Assembly (NCBI RefSeq): GCF_002101395.1
Contig: NZ_CP019706.1
Span: 744,001 to 808,000 of the forward strand
Direction: 5' to 3'
Origin: Pantoea alhagi
GTDB taxonomy: Bacteria > Pseudomonadota > Gammaproteobacteria > Enterobacterales > Enterobacteriaceae
DNA: 64,000 bases
This document shows, in pieces, positions 36,320 to 45,334 of the stretch. A program made the translations under genes and the position numbers. The notes under the pieces are model-generated. The model saw nothing but the letters and a program-made list of their open reading frames with translations, did not search any database and was not told the DNA's origin. Position 1 is the stretch's first letter. Every line of letters starts with the position of its first letter.

Positions 36320-36973
36320 ATGGAACTCTATAACCCGCCGCTGGAACCCTGGCTGCATATTCTGTATCAGGACGATCACATTATGGTGGTTAATAAGCCG
36401 AGCGGGTTATTGTCTGTCCCTGGGCGTCTTGAGGAGCATAAGGATAGCGTGATGACGCGCATTCAGCGTGATTTTCCGCAGGCTGAATCGGTGCATCGTC
36501 TGGATATGGCAACCAGCGGGGTGCTGGTTGTAGCGCTGAATAAAGCTGCAGAGCGTGAGCTGAAGCGTCAGTTTCGCGAGCGCGAGCCAGAGAAGAGCTA
36601 TGTTGCCCGAATCTGGGGGCATCCGCAGAAAGACGAAGGTCTGGTGGATTTGCCACTGATTTGCGACTGGCCAAATCGTCCAATGCAAAAAGTCTGTTTT
36701 GAAACCGGTAAGTCGGCGCAAACGGAGTATCAGGTGCTGGAGCGGGCGGCAGATAATAGCGCCCGTATTCAGCTGAAGCCGATCACCGGACGTTCGCATC
36801 AGCTCCGCGTGCATATGCAGGCGTTAGGGCATCCGATTTTAGGCGATCGTTTTTATGCGCATGAGGCGGCGCTGGCAATGGCGCCTCGCCTACAGCTGCA
36901 TGCGGAGTGGCTGACGATTACGCATCCCGCATTTGGCAATAAGATGACGTTTCGCCAGCCCGCCGATTTTTGA
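36320..36973 (+). CDS. rluA: Dual-specificity 23S rRNA/tRNA pseudouridine synthase RluA
   Basis: Makes pseudouridine 746 in 23S rRNA and pseudouridine 32 in several tRNAs. The 217-residue protein has the catalytic motif HRLDMATSG with the Asp at 62, the N-terminal VVNKPSGLLSVPGR and the C-terminal GRSHQLRVHM and HPILGDRFY motifs of the RluA family. Close spacing suggests an operon with rapA. Confidence 0.97.
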   Translation: MELYNPPLEPWLHILYQDDHIMVVNKPSGLLSVPGRLEEHKDSVMTRIQRDFPQAESVHRLDMATSGVLVVALNKAAERELKRQFREREPEKSYVARIWGHPQKDEGLVDLPLICDWPNRPMQKVCFETGKSAQTEYQVLERAADNSARIQLKPITGRSHQLRVHMQALGHPILGDRFYAHEAALAMAPRLQLHAEWLTITHPAFGNKMTFRQPADF

Positions 36974-37026
36974 TGCGTCAGCGGCGGTTTGATGCAGTCT
37001 GGATGCGCGCGCCGACGTCAGCGGCT

Positions 37027-37115
37027 GACGGGGCGCTCCGTAAAGACGTCGTTAACCCATCCCTGGGGCCTCCGCCGCGTCATCCCTGACGCGGAGGCTT
37101 TACTCCGGCCCCGTC
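37027..37115. repeat. Palindromic repeat element A (rluA-djlA gap)
   Basis: A self-complementary block of 89 bases: outer arms GACGGGGC (37027-37034) / GCCCCGTC (37108-37115), then GTAAAG (37040-37045) / CTTTAC (37098-37103), and an inner hairpin CCTCCGC (37069-37075) / GCGGAGG (37091-37097). Part of it (37055-37076) recurs as an exact 22-base reverse complement at 37350-37371 in element B. It resembles interspersed palindromic repeats of enteric genomes, but I cannot name the family. Confidence 0.75.
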
Positions 37116-37151
37116 TGCCGCTTCTCATATTTCCGCGTCGCCTGCCCGCTA

Positions 37152-37241
37152 CTGATTTAACTATCGTGAATCCTGTTTACCGCTTCCCTGAGCTTGCGGG
37201 TTCTCTGCCGCTGATTTGATCATCGTGATATCTGTTTGCCG
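37152..37241. repeat. Imperfect direct repeats, 59-base period
   Basis: Units at 37152-37182 and 37211-37241 share CTGATTT, ATCGTGA, CTGTTT and a following CCG at identical spacing (offset 59). They lie between palindromic elements A and B. Purpose unknown; tandem duplication followed by drift is the simplest reading. Confidence 0.6.
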
Positions 37242-37301
37242 TTGGGTTGGCACGATGTGGTTTACAAAGGTTAAGTATCGCAAGCGCGGGCTCAAGGGAG
37301 T

Positions 37302-37404
37302 GGGAGGGCCGGGGCCGTGAGGCGGACCTCCCGCGCCAGGGATGGTGCGGGCGGAGGCCCCAGGGATGGGTGCATGCCGTGCCGCCGATGGCCCCGGCCC
37401 TCCC
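37302..37404. repeat. Palindromic repeat element B (rluA-djlA gap)
   Basis: Perfect 15-bp inverted repeats, 37302-37316 and 37390-37404, enclose a GC-rich core with a nested partial hairpin (CCTCCCGC facing GCGGGCGGAGG) and two copies of CCAGGGATGG. The stretch 37350-37371 is the exact reverse complement of part of element A, so the two are opposite-strand copies of related sequence. No reading frame here has plausible protein content. Confidence 0.75.
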
Positions 37405-37410
37405 GCGACC

Positions 37411-37480
37411 AGCACGAACCAAGCCGTAGACGAGCGCCGAGCCCCGCAATCAGCACGAACCTACCGCTGACTAGCGCCCG
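37411..37480. repeat. Imperfect direct repeats, 41-base period
   Basis: AGCACGAACC occurs at 37411-37420 and 37452-37461, each followed by CCG-like, GAC and AGCGCC blocks at nearly the same distances. The pair ends ten bases before the djlA stop codon, so it belongs to the 3' flank of djlA. Confidence 0.55.
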
Positions 37481-37489
37481 CCTGCGCAG

Positions 37490-38317
37490 CTATTTAAAAT
37501 TTCGTTCCTTGCGAATCAGATCCCACGCAGCCTGAATCTCCTGCGCCTTCTGCTTCGCCATCTCCATCATCTCCGGCGGCAGCCCTTTCGCTACCAGCTT
37601 ATCGGGATGATGTTCCGCCATCAGCTTACGCCAGGCGCGCTTAATGGTCATATAATCATCAGTGGGTTTCACGCCTAACACTTTACAGGCCGCCTCCAGC
37701 GTGGGTCCCTGCTGCGCGCCATAACCTTGCCCGCCCTGCCCGCTGCCGCCCCACGAATGATATCCGCCGCCAAACTGCTGGCCGCCTTCCATCATGCGCA
37801 GAAACTGATCGAACTGCGTGCGCGAAATACCTAACTCTTCCGCGATCACATACAGCACCTGACGCTCGTTAGGATGCAGTGAACCATCGGCAAACGCGGC
37901 CTGAATCTGAATCTCTAAAAACATCCTGATCAGATCAAAGCGTCCAAAACAGGCGCTGCGTAACTCACGCAGCTTATTGCGCAGCGGATAATCGCTCTGC
38001 TTGCCTTCACGAAACGCCTGCTGCGCCTGGGCGCGCGCCGTGCCGTGTAGCTGCATGCGATCCATCTGCTGGGAGGCGATCTGGATATCCGCTTCGGTTA
38101 CCCGGCCCTTGGACTTGGTAAGATGCCCCATCACCTGAAACGTGGTGCGGAAAAAAATCGATTGCCGGGTCTGATTGTTAGAAAACCAGGCTTTTCCCTG
38201 TGTCTCACGGATTTTATCGACTAAGTGACCCAGCACCAGCCCTAACAGCAGTCCCCAAAAGCCTGCTCCGGATAACAATCCCAACAGCAGACCAATTACT
38301 TTTCCCCAATAGCGCAT
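37490..38317 (-). CDS. djlA: Membrane-anchored DnaJ-like co-chaperone DjlA
   Basis: Type III J-domain protein that stimulates DnaK and influences the Rcs envelope stress system. The 275-residue protein has one N-terminal transmembrane segment (about 7-31) containing Gly-rich GFWGLLLGLVLGH, a central TerB-like region (about 55-175), a Gly/Gln-rich linker (about 178-204) and a C-terminal J domain with HPD at 237-239. Divergent from lptD, as in E. coli. Confidence 0.96.
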   Translation of the reverse strand: MRYWGKVIGLLLGLLSGAGFWGLLLGLVLGHLVDKIRETQGKAWFSNNQTRQSIFFRTTFQVMGHLTKSKGRVTEADIQIASQQMDRMQLHGTARAQAQQAFREGKQSDYPLRNKLRELRSACFGRFDLIRMFLEIQIQAAFADGSLHPNERQVLYVIAEELGISRTQFDQFLRMMEGGQQFGGGYHSWGGSGQGGQGYGAQQGPTLEAACKVLGVKPTDDYMTIKRAWRKLMAEHHPDKLVAKGLPPEMMEMAKQKAQEIQAAWDLIRKERNFK

Positions 38318-38421
38318 ATACTCCTCAATTCGCCATGCCGAAGGCTAAAAATTGCATTATCATACCTGTCATTTATCTCACTGCCTAACGGCAACGCGGA
38401 CAGACAAGGATTAACACTGGC

Positions 38422-38450
38422 GCAACGCAGTTCAGTACGTTAGTCTCTGA
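38422..38450 (+). promoter_or_regulatory. Possible sigma-E promoter of lptD
   Basis: GCAACGC (38422-38428), a 17-base spacer and TCTGA (38446-38450) resemble the sigma-E pattern GGAACTT-N16-TCTGA, with a full -10 but only 4 of 7 bases at -35. E. coli lptD and surA are under sigma-E control. It is 49 bases upstream of the chosen lptD start. Weak evidence. Confidence 0.3.
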
Positions 38451-38499
38451 CCGTTTTGTCGGCATGATGCCAGTAATTACGGAATTCTCGATACCGCGT

Positions 38500-40860
38500 A
38501 TGAAAAAACGTATACCCACACTGCTGGCCACGATGATTGGCGCAGCGCTTTATAGTCAGCACGCCCTCGCCGACGATTTAATGTCGCAGTGTATGCTGGG
38601 CGTACCAAACTATACTCGTCCCGTCGTTCAGGGTGACGCCAATCAACTGCCGGTAACGATACATTCTGATGATGCGAAGGGTAACTATCCCGACGATGCC
38701 GTATTTACCGGCAAAGTGGATATTCAGCAGGGCAACAGCCGCCTGCGATCCGACGAAGTTCAGCTGCATCAGCGTCAACAGCCTGGCCAAACCACCCCAC
38801 TTCGCACCGTCGATGCGCTGGGTAATGTGCACTATGATGACAACCAGGTCATCCTGAAAGGTCCGAAAGCCTGGTCTAACCTGAACACCAAAGATACCAA
38901 CGTCTGGAACGGCGATTATCAGATGGTGGGACGTCAGGGGCGAGGCACCGCCGATCAGATGAAACTGCGCGGCAACAACCGCTACACCATCCTGGAAAAC
39001 GGCACCTTTACCTCATGTCTGCCGGGCAGCAATAGCTGGAGCGTGGTCGGCTCGCAGGTTATTCAGGATCGTGAAGAGGAAGTGGCTGAAATCTGGAACG
39101 CACGCTTTAAAATTGGCGCCGTCCCGGTTTTCTACAGCCCTTATTTGCAGTTGCCGATCGGCGATCGACGTCGCTCTGGTTTCCTGATCCCTAACGCCAA
39201 ATACAGCAACAATGATGGCTTCCAGTTTGCGCTGCCCTATTACTGGAACATCGCGCCGCAGATGGATGCCACCATTACACCAAACTATCAGAGCAAGCGC
39301 GGCCTGCAGTGGCAGAACGAATTCCGCTATCTGACCACCGCCGGTAGCGGCCTGATTGAATTTGACTATCTGCCGAGCGACGACGAATACAAGCGTGACG
39401 AAGCTGCGCGCGGTAATGACGATGGCGACTCTAACCGCTGGCTCTTCTTCTGGCGTCATTCGGGGGTGTATGAACAGCACTGGCGCTTTAACGCCAACTA
39501 CACCAAAGTCAGCGATCCTTACTATTTCAACGATCTCGACTCTAAATATTATTCCACGACCGACGGCTACGCCACGCAGAAGTTCAGCATCGGCTATGCG
39601 GATACCAACTGGGACGCCACGCTCTCCAGTAAAGACTTCCAGATCTTTGATACCAACCGTTCAAGAAACGTCTATCGTGCGCAGCCGCAGTTCGACTTTA
39701 ATTACTACAAAAATGACATTGGGCCGTTCGATACCCATCTTTATGCGCAGGCGGTGCAGTTCACCAACGTAAACGACGAGCTGCCAGATGCGGTACGTCT
39801 GCACCTGGAGCCTACCATTAATCTGCCGCTGGCTAACGAATGGGGAAGCCTGAATACCGAGGCGAAACTGCTGGCGACCCACTACCAGCAGAGCAATGTT
39901 GACTATTACAATTCTCTTACGAGGAACGCAGATAATCAGCTAAAAGAAAGCGTTAACCGCGTTATGCCGCAGTTCAAAGTGGATGGCCGCATGGTGTTTG
40001 AGCGCAACATGAACTGGGCAGAAGGCTACACCCAGACGCTTGAACCGCGCATGCAGTACCTCTATGTTCCCTACCGCGACCAGAGCCATATCCAGGCGTA
40101 TGACTCTACGCTGCTGCAAACTGACTATACCGGCCTGTTCCGCGATCGTACTTACAGCGGCCTGGATCGTATCGCTTCAGCCAACCAGGTCGCCAGCGGC
40201 CTGACCTCACGTATTTATGATACCGATCTGGTTGAACGTTTTAACGTATCCGTAGGTCAAATCTACTCGTTTACCCCGTCGCGCACCGGGCTGAACAGCA
40301 CCAGTGACGATGATGACACCGGCAGCCTGATCTGGGCTGGTGACACCTGGTGGCGCGTTAGCGACCGTTGGGGCGTACGCGGTGGCCTGCAGTATGATAC
40401 GCGTCTGGATAATATTGCGCAGGGCAACGCGGTGGTGGAATACCGTCGTGACGCTGATCGCATGATGCAACTGAACTACCGTTACATCAGTCCGGAGTAT
40501 GTGGCCAGTGCACTGAACCGTAACATTACCAACAATCCGATTTACGAAAACGGTATTTCGCAGGTTGGGATGACGGCCAGTTGGCCAATCGCTGACTCCT
40601 GGGCCGTAGTGGGCGCGTACTACTACGATACCAAGGAGAAAAAGGCGGCTGATCAGTTGTTAGGCTTACAGTATAGCTCCTGCTGTTATGCTATCCGCGT
40701 GGGTTACGAGCGTAAAATCAACGGCTGGGAAAACAGCGAAAGTAAGTATGAAAACCAAATCTCATTCAACATTGAGTTGCGTGGCCTGAGCCCGAACTAC
40801 GGACTGGGCTCCAACCAAATGCTACGTGAGGGCATTCTGCCTTACCAGCGCGCTTTCTGA
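38500..40860 (+). CDS. lptD: LPS assembly outer-membrane protein LptD
   Basis: Beta-barrel that, with the lipoprotein LptE, inserts LPS into the outer leaflet. The ATG at 38500 begins MKKRIPTLLATMIGAALYSQ, a signal peptide cleaved after Ala24; an earlier in-frame start at 38464 would precede it by 12 residues. Of 786 residues, the N-terminal OstA-type domain spans about 50-200 and the barrel the rest. The four cysteines for the two inter-domain disulfides are present (31, 173 and a CC pair at 728-729). It shows the usual pairing with downstream surA, the chaperone that folds LptD. Confidence 0.97.
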   Translation: MKKRIPTLLATMIGAALYSQHALADDLMSQCMLGVPNYTRPVVQGDANQLPVTIHSDDAKGNYPDDAVFTGKVDIQQGNSRLRSDEVQLHQRQQPGQTTPLRTVDALGNVHYDDNQVILKGPKAWSNLNTKDTNVWNGDYQMVGRQGRGTADQMKLRGNNRYTILENGTFTSCLPGSNSWSVVGSQVIQDREEEVAEIWNARFKIGAVPVFYSPYLQLPIGDRRRSGFLIPNAKYSNNDGFQFALPYYWNIAPQMDATITPNYQSKRGLQWQNEFRYLTTAGSGLIEFDYLPSDDEYKRDEAARGNDDGDSNRWLFFWRHSGVYEQHWRFNANYTKVSDPYYFNDLDSKYYSTTDGYATQKFSIGYADTNWDATLSSKDFQIFDTNRSRNVYRAQPQFDFNYYKNDIGPFDTHLYAQAVQFTNVNDELPDAVRLHLEPTINLPLANEWGSLNTEAKLLATHYQQSNVDYYNSLTRNADNQLKESVNRVMPQFKVDGRMVFERNMNWAEGYTQTLEPRMQYLYVPYRDQSHIQAYDSTLLQTDYTGLFRDRTYSGLDRIASANQVASGLTSRIYDTDLVERFNVSVGQIYSFTPSRTGLNSTSDDDDTGSLIWAGDTWWRVSDRWGVRGGLQYDTRLDNIAQGNAVVEYRRDADRMMQLNYRYISPEYVASALNRNITNNPIYENGISQVGMTASWPIADSWAVVGAYYYDTKEKKAADQLLGLQYSSCCYAIRVGYERKINGWENSESKYENQISFNIELRGLSPNYGLGSNQMLREGILPYQRAF

Positions 40861-40913
40861 TGTTGTAATGTTTGACAGGCAAACCCGCAGTGCGGAAAGA
40901 AAATGGAAAAAGT

Positions 40914-42209
40914 ATGAAGAACTGGAGAATGCTGATACTGGGTGTGGCGCTGGCCGCTAACACCGCGATCGCAGCCCCGCAGGTAGTTGATAAAGTCGCC
41001 GCCGTGGTGAATAACGGCGTCGTTCTGGAAAGTGATGTTGATAGCATGATGCATTCGGTGAAAGCGCAGGCGCAGCAGGCTGGACAGCAGCTGCCTGATG
41101 ACCGCACGCTGCGCCATCAAATTGTTGAACGTCTGGTGATGGATAATATTATCCTGCAGATGGGCAAGCAGATGGGCGTACAGATCTCCGATCAACAGCT
41201 GGACCAGGCGATAGCCAACATTGCCGCGCAGAACCGGATGTCGCTGGATCAGATGCGCAGCCGCCTGGCCTATGACGGCGTTAATTACAACGCCTACCGC
41301 GAGCAGATCCGTAAAGAGATGCAGATTGCGGAAGTGCGTAACAATGAAGTACGCCGTCGCGTAACCATTCTGCCGCAGGAAGTCGAGACGCTGGCTAAAC
41401 AGGTTTCGGCGCAAAATACGCAAGGCACCGAACTCAATATCAGCCATATCCTGCTGCCGCTGCCGGAAAACCCGACGCAACAGCAGGTGGACGATCAGGA
41501 AAATCTGGCGAAACAGCTGATGAGCGAACTCAAGAGCGGCGCTGACTTCGGTAAGCTGGCGGTCACCTACTCTGCCGATCCGCAGGCTCTGCAGGGCGGC
41601 AACATGGGCTGGGGCAAAATTGAAGAGTTGCCGACCCTGTTCGCTCAGGCGGTGAGCACAGCGAAAAAAGGCGATATCGTCGGTCCTATCCGCTCAGGTG
41701 TTGGTTTCCATATCCTGAAAGTGAACGACCTGCGCGGCGAAAAACAGAATATCTCAGTGACCGAAGTTCATGCGCGTCACATTCTGCTGAAGCCGTCGCC
41801 GATTCTTACCGATGACCAGGCGCGCCAGAAACTCACGCAGATTGCTGCCGATATTAAAAGCGGCAAAATCAGCTTTGCGGCGGCAGCCAGACAGTTATCT
41901 GACGATCCGGGTTCAGCGAACCAGGGCGGCGATCTGGGCTGGAGCTCACCGGAAATTTTCGATCCGGCCTTCCGTGATGCGCTGCTTCGTCTGCAGAAAG
42001 GCGAAACCAGTCAGCCGATTCACTCCTCTTTTGGCTGGCACCTGATTCAGCTACTGGACACGCGTCAGGTTGATAAAACTGATGCGGCGCAAAAAGAGCG
42101 CGCTTACCGTCTGCTGTTTAACCGTAAGTTCGCTGAAGAAGCGCAAACCTGGATGCAGGAACAGCGCGCCAGCGCCTATGTGAAAATTCTGGATGCCAAT
42201 GCTCAGTAA
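40914..42209 (+). CDS. surA: Periplasmic chaperone/peptidyl-prolyl isomerase SurA
   Basis: Chaperone that delivers outer-membrane beta-barrels, including LptD, to the Bam complex. The ATG at 40914 starts a signal peptide MKNWRMLILGVALAANTAIA, cleaved at about Ala20, giving 431 residues in total. The N-terminal chaperone module is followed by two parvulin domains (about 175-275 and 285-385, with HILLPLPE and HARHILLKP) and a C-terminal helix. It follows lptD by 53 bases and overlaps pdxA by 11. Confidence 0.97.
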   Translation: MKNWRMLILGVALAANTAIAAPQVVDKVAAVVNNGVVLESDVDSMMHSVKAQAQQAGQQLPDDRTLRHQIVERLVMDNIILQMGKQMGVQISDQQLDQAIANIAAQNRMSLDQMRSRLAYDGVNYNAYREQIRKEMQIAEVRNNEVRRRVTILPQEVETLAKQVSAQNTQGTELNISHILLPLPENPTQQQVDDQENLAKQLMSELKSGADFGKLAVTYSADPQALQGGNMGWGKIEELPTLFAQAVSTAKKGDIVGPIRSGVGFHILKVNDLRGEKQNISVTEVHARHILLKPSPILTDDQARQKLTQIAADIKSGKISFAAAARQLSDDPGSANQGGDLGWSSPEIFDPAFRDALLRLQKGETSQPIHSSFGWHLIQLLDTRQVDKTDAAQKERAYRLLFNRKFAEEAQTWMQEQRASAYVKILDANAQ

Positions 42210-43191
42210 CGCTCGCGTTGTTATCACTCCCGGCGAACCCGCCGGGATTGGTCCTGATGTTACATTGCAGCTGGCGCAGCGCGACTGGCCGGTTGAACTG
42301 GTGGTTTGCGCCTCGCCCCAGTTGCTGACGGAACGTGCCCAACAGTTGGGTTTGCCGCTGACGCTACGCCAGTATCAACCGGGCACCCCTGCACAGCCGC
42401 AGCGGGCCGGTACGCTAACCGTTTTGCCGGTTGAGCTGGCTGCGCCGGTTATGGCCGGGGAGCTGACGGTAGCTAACAGCCACTACGTGCTGGAAACTCT
42501 TGCCCGTGCCTGCGATGGCTGTCTCAGCGGTGAGTTCTCTGCGTTGATTACCGGCCCGGTGCATAAAGGCGTTATTAACGACGCCGGTATCGCCTTCAGC
42601 GGCCACACCGAATTTTTTGCCGACCGCGCTGCCTGCGAACGCGTGGTGATGATGCTGGCTACCGAAGAGCTACGGGTCGCGCTGGCTACCACGCATCTGC
42701 CGCTAAAAGCGGTGTCAGACGCCATTACCGAAGCCAGCCTGCATGAAGTGATCTCTATTCTGCATCAGGATTTACAGCGTAAGTTTGGCATTAGTCAGCC
42801 GCATATTCTGGTTTGCGGCCTGAATCCGCACGCTGGCGAAGGCGGACATATGGGTCGTGAAGAGATCGATACCATTATCCCGGCGCTGGATAAGCTGCGT
42901 CAGCAGGGCATGCAGCTCACCGGCCCGCTGCCGGCGGATACGCTGTTTCAGCCCAAATATCTCCAGCCTGCCGATGCGGTTCTGGCGATGTATCACGATC
43001 AGGGCCTGCCGGTTCTGAAATATCAGGGCTTTGGCCGCGCGGTGAATATCACCCTTGGCCTGCCATTTATCCGTACCTCCGTTGACCATGGCACCGCGCT
43101 GGAACTGGCCGGTCAGGGTAACGCTGATGCGGGAAGCTTCATCACGGCGCTTAATCTCGCCATCAATATGATCAAAGAAGTCAATGAATAA
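42199..43191 (+). CDS. pdxA: 4-hydroxythreonine-4-phosphate dehydrogenase PdxA
   Basis: NAD-dependent enzyme of pyridoxal phosphate synthesis. Of two neighbouring ATGs (42193, 42199) the second is chosen because GGA lies five bases upstream, giving 330 residues (E. coli 329). Metal-binding histidines are in SGHTEFF, GLNPHAGEGGHMG and MYHDQGLP, and the start region VVITPGEPAGIGPD is conserved. It overlaps surA and rsmA, so the genes are cotranscribed. Confidence 0.97.
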   Translation: MLSNARVVITPGEPAGIGPDVTLQLAQRDWPVELVVCASPQLLTERAQQLGLPLTLRQYQPGTPAQPQRAGTLTVLPVELAAPVMAGELTVANSHYVLETLARACDGCLSGEFSALITGPVHKGVINDAGIAFSGHTEFFADRAACERVVMMLATEELRVALATTHLPLKAVSDAITEASLHEVISILHQDLQRKFGISQPHILVCGLNPHAGEGGHMGREEIDTIIPALDKLRQQGMQLTGPLPADTLFQPKYLQPADAVLAMYHDQGLPVLKYQGFGRAVNITLGLPFIRTSVDHGTALELAGQGNADAGSFITALNLAINMIKEVNE

Positions 43192-44005
43192 TCGTGTCCA
43201 CCAGGGTCATTTCGCCCGCAAACGTTTTGGACAAAACTTCCTTAACGACTCCTACATTATCGACAGCATCGTTGCGGCGATTCATCCGCAGCGCGGCGAA
43301 GCGATGGTAGAGATCGGTCCCGGCCTTGGTGCCCTGACTGAGCCCGTCGGCGAGCGCCTTGATGCGCTGACCGTTATTGAGCTGGATCGCGATCTTGCAG
43401 CGCGTCTGCAAACCCATCCGTTCCTCGGCCCCAAGCTGACTATTTTTCAGCAGGATGCCATGACCTTCGATTTTGCCCAGCTCGCAGCTGAGCGCGGTCA
43501 ACCGTTGCGTGTCTTTGGCAATCTGCCCTACAACATCTCTACGCCGCTAATGTTCCACCTTTTCAGCTATACTAGTGCGATCAAAGATATGCACTTTATG
43601 CTGCAAAAAGAGGTAGTCAACCGCCTGGTTGCTGGCCCGGACAGTAAAGCCTATGGACGTTTAAGCGTGATGGCGCAATATTATTGTCAGGTGATTCCAG
43701 TACTGGAAGTGCCGCCGGAATCCTTTACGCCAGCGCCTAAAGTGGATTCCGCCGTGGTTCGCCTGGTGCCGCATGCTGTGCAGCCACATCCGGTTGAGAA
43801 TGTTCGTGTGCTGAGCCGCATTACCACCGAAGCCTTCGGCAAGCGCCGTAAGACACTGCGCAATAGCCTTGGCCATCTGTTCAGCGCTGAGGTCATGGAA
43901 AATCTGGGCGTTGATGGCAGTCTGCGTGCGGAAAATGTTACCGTTGCGCAATATTGCCAGTTAGCAAACTGGTTATCTGCGCATCCCGAGTCGCAGGAGA
44001 GCTAA
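43184..44005 (+). CDS. rsmA: 16S rRNA adenine-N6,N6-dimethyltransferase RsmA (KsgA)
   Basis: Dimethylates A1518 and A1519 of 16S rRNA during 30S maturation; loss gives kasugamycin resistance. The 273-residue protein equals E. coli and has the SAM motif VEIGPGLG (42-49), the acidic ELDRDL and the catalytic NLPYNIST (about 113-120). It overlaps pdxA by 8 bases and precedes apaG by 4. Confidence 0.98.
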   Translation: MNNRVHQGHFARKRFGQNFLNDSYIIDSIVAAIHPQRGEAMVEIGPGLGALTEPVGERLDALTVIELDRDLAARLQTHPFLGPKLTIFQQDAMTFDFAQLAAERGQPLRVFGNLPYNISTPLMFHLFSYTSAIKDMHFMLQKEVVNRLVAGPDSKAYGRLSVMAQYYCQVIPVLEVPPESFTPAPKVDSAVVRLVPHAVQPHPVENVRVLSRITTEAFGKRRKTLRNSLGHLFSAEVMENLGVDGSLRAENVTVAQYCQLANWLSAHPESQES

Positions 44006-44009
44006 ACGC

Positions 44010-44387
44010 ATGATTGAGTCGTCCCGAGTTTGTGTTCAGGTACAGAGTTTTTACGTCGAATCGCAATCTGCCCCGGATGAAGATCGCTACGTGTTCGCCT
44101 ATACCATTACCATCCGCAATTTGGGGCACGAAAAAGTGCAGCTACGTAGCCGTTACTGGTTAATTACCAACGGCAACGGGCGCGAAACGGAAGTTCAGGG
44201 CGATGGCGTTATCGGTGAACAACCCTCGATTGCGCCAGGCGATGAATTTCAATATACCAGCGGCGCAGTACTGGAAACGCCGATGGGCACTATGCAGGGA
44301 CACTATGTGATGATTGACGAACGAGGCGAACAGTTTCATGTCGATATTCCCGTCTTTCGCCTCGCGGTGCCTTCGCGCATTCACTGA
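44010..44387 (+). CDS. apaG: ApaG protein (Co2+/Mg2+ efflux-associated)
   Basis: Small 125-residue protein of the ApaG/DUF525 family with a fibronectin-type-III-like beta fold; mutants elsewhere show altered cobalt resistance, but its biochemical role is unsettled. Conserved features are YTITIRNLG, the glycine-rich GNGRETEVQGDGVIGEQP and GTMQGHYVM. It lies in the rsmA-apaG-apaH operon, as in E. coli. Confidence 0.95.
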   Translation: MIESSRVCVQVQSFYVESQSAPDEDRYVFAYTITIRNLGHEKVQLRSRYWLITNGNGRETEVQGDGVIGEQPSIAPGDEFQYTSGAVLETPMGTMQGHYVMIDERGEQFHVDIPVFRLAVPSRIH

Positions 44388-44390
44388 TGA

Positions 44391-44413
44391 GAAACCCGGC
44401 TACGGCCGGGTTT
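44391..44413 (+). terminator. Hairpin between apaG and apaH
   Basis: AAACCCGGC (44392-44400) and GCCGGGTTT (44405-44413) form a perfect 9-bp stem with loop TACG, starting five bases after the apaG stop. Only three Ts follow, so it is more likely an attenuator or mRNA-stability element than a full terminator; apaH starts 27 bases downstream. Confidence 0.5.
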
Positions 44414-44440
44414 GCCGTTTCTTCTCCGGATAATTATTTC

Positions 44441-45304
44441 ATGAGTACATACCTTATTGGCGATGTTCACGGCTGCTACGATGAGCTGCACTCTCTGCTG
44501 CAACAGGTCGCCTTTGATGCTGAAAAAGATACGTTGTGGCTAACCGGCGATCTGGTCGCTCGCGGGCCAGGCTCGCTGGAAGTGCTGCGCTATATGCGTT
44601 CGCTGGGCAGCGCGGTACGCATGGTGCTGGGCAATCACGATCTGCATCTGCTGGCGGTTTTCGCGGGCATCAGCCGTAATAAACCGAAAGATCGTCTCAC
44701 TCCTCTGCTGGAAGCGCCTGACGCGGATGAGCTTATCAACTGGCTACGCCGACAGCCGCTGCTGCAGGTAGATGAAGAGAAAAAGCTGGTTATGGCGCAT
44801 GCCGGCATCACGCCGCAGTGGGATATTGAAACGGCGAAAATGTGTGCGCGAGAAGTTGAGTCTGTGCTCTCCAGCGACAGCTATCCGCTCTTTCTTGATG
44901 CGATGTATGGCGATATGCCGAATAACTGGACGCCAGAACTCACCGGCCTGGCACGCCTGCGCTTCAGCACCAACGCGCTGACGCGGATGCGCTACTGCTT
45001 TCCCAATGGGCAGTTAGATATGATTTGCAAAGACGCGCCCAATTCAGCGCCGCCACCGTTGAAACCCTGGTTTACTATCGCAGGCCCGGTAGCGCGCGAT
45101 TATACGATTATTTTTGGCCACTGGGCTTCGCTGGAAGGCAAAGGCACGCCGGAAGGGATTATCGGTCTGGATACCGGTTGCTGCTGGGGCGGCACGCTGA
45201 CCATGCTGCGCTGGGAAGATCGTCAGCTGTTTATTCAGCCTTCTAACCGCCTGCAGGCCAGTGAAGCCGGAGAAATCACCCCGGCCGCGCTGCGCTCCGA
45301 ATAA
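44441..45304 (+). CDS. apaH: Bis(5'-nucleosyl)-tetraphosphatase (symmetrical) ApaH
   Basis: Hydrolyses Ap4A symmetrically to two ADP and also decaps Np4-capped RNAs. The ATG at 44441 gives 287 residues beginning MSTYLIGDVHG; an in-frame start overlapping the apaG stop would prepend 18 poorly conserved residues. Metallophosphatase motifs GDVHG, GDLVARG, GNHDLHLL and MAHAGITPQ are intact. The C terminus is about seven residues longer than in E. coli (280) and not conserved. Confidence 0.96.
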   Translation: MSTYLIGDVHGCYDELHSLLQQVAFDAEKDTLWLTGDLVARGPGSLEVLRYMRSLGSAVRMVLGNHDLHLLAVFAGISRNKPKDRLTPLLEAPDADELINWLRRQPLLQVDEEKKLVMAHAGITPQWDIETAKMCAREVESVLSSDSYPLFLDAMYGDMPNNWTPELTGLARLRFSTNALTRMRYCFPNGQLDMICKDAPNSAPPPLKPWFTIAGPVARDYTIIFGHWASLEGKGTPEGIIGLDTGCCWGGTLTMLRWEDRQLFIQPSNRLQASEAGEITPAALRSE

Positions 45305-45307
45305 TAA

Positions 45308-45325
45308 CCGGGCCAGATGGCCCGG
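45308..45325. terminator. Hairpin between convergent apaH and PhoX-like gene
   Basis: CCGGGCC (45308-45314) and GGCCCGG (45319-45325) form a perfect 7-bp GC stem with loop AGAT, 3 bases after apaH and 9 before the end of the convergent gene. A T run is lacking, so efficiency is uncertain. Confidence 0.5.
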
Positions 45326-45334
45326 CATTGATTC

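Noticed and set aside
37161..37449. Overlapping frames in both strands of the rluA-djlA gap
   Set aside because: Gly/Pro/Arg-rich translations of palindromic GC-rich repeats; explained by repeat structure.
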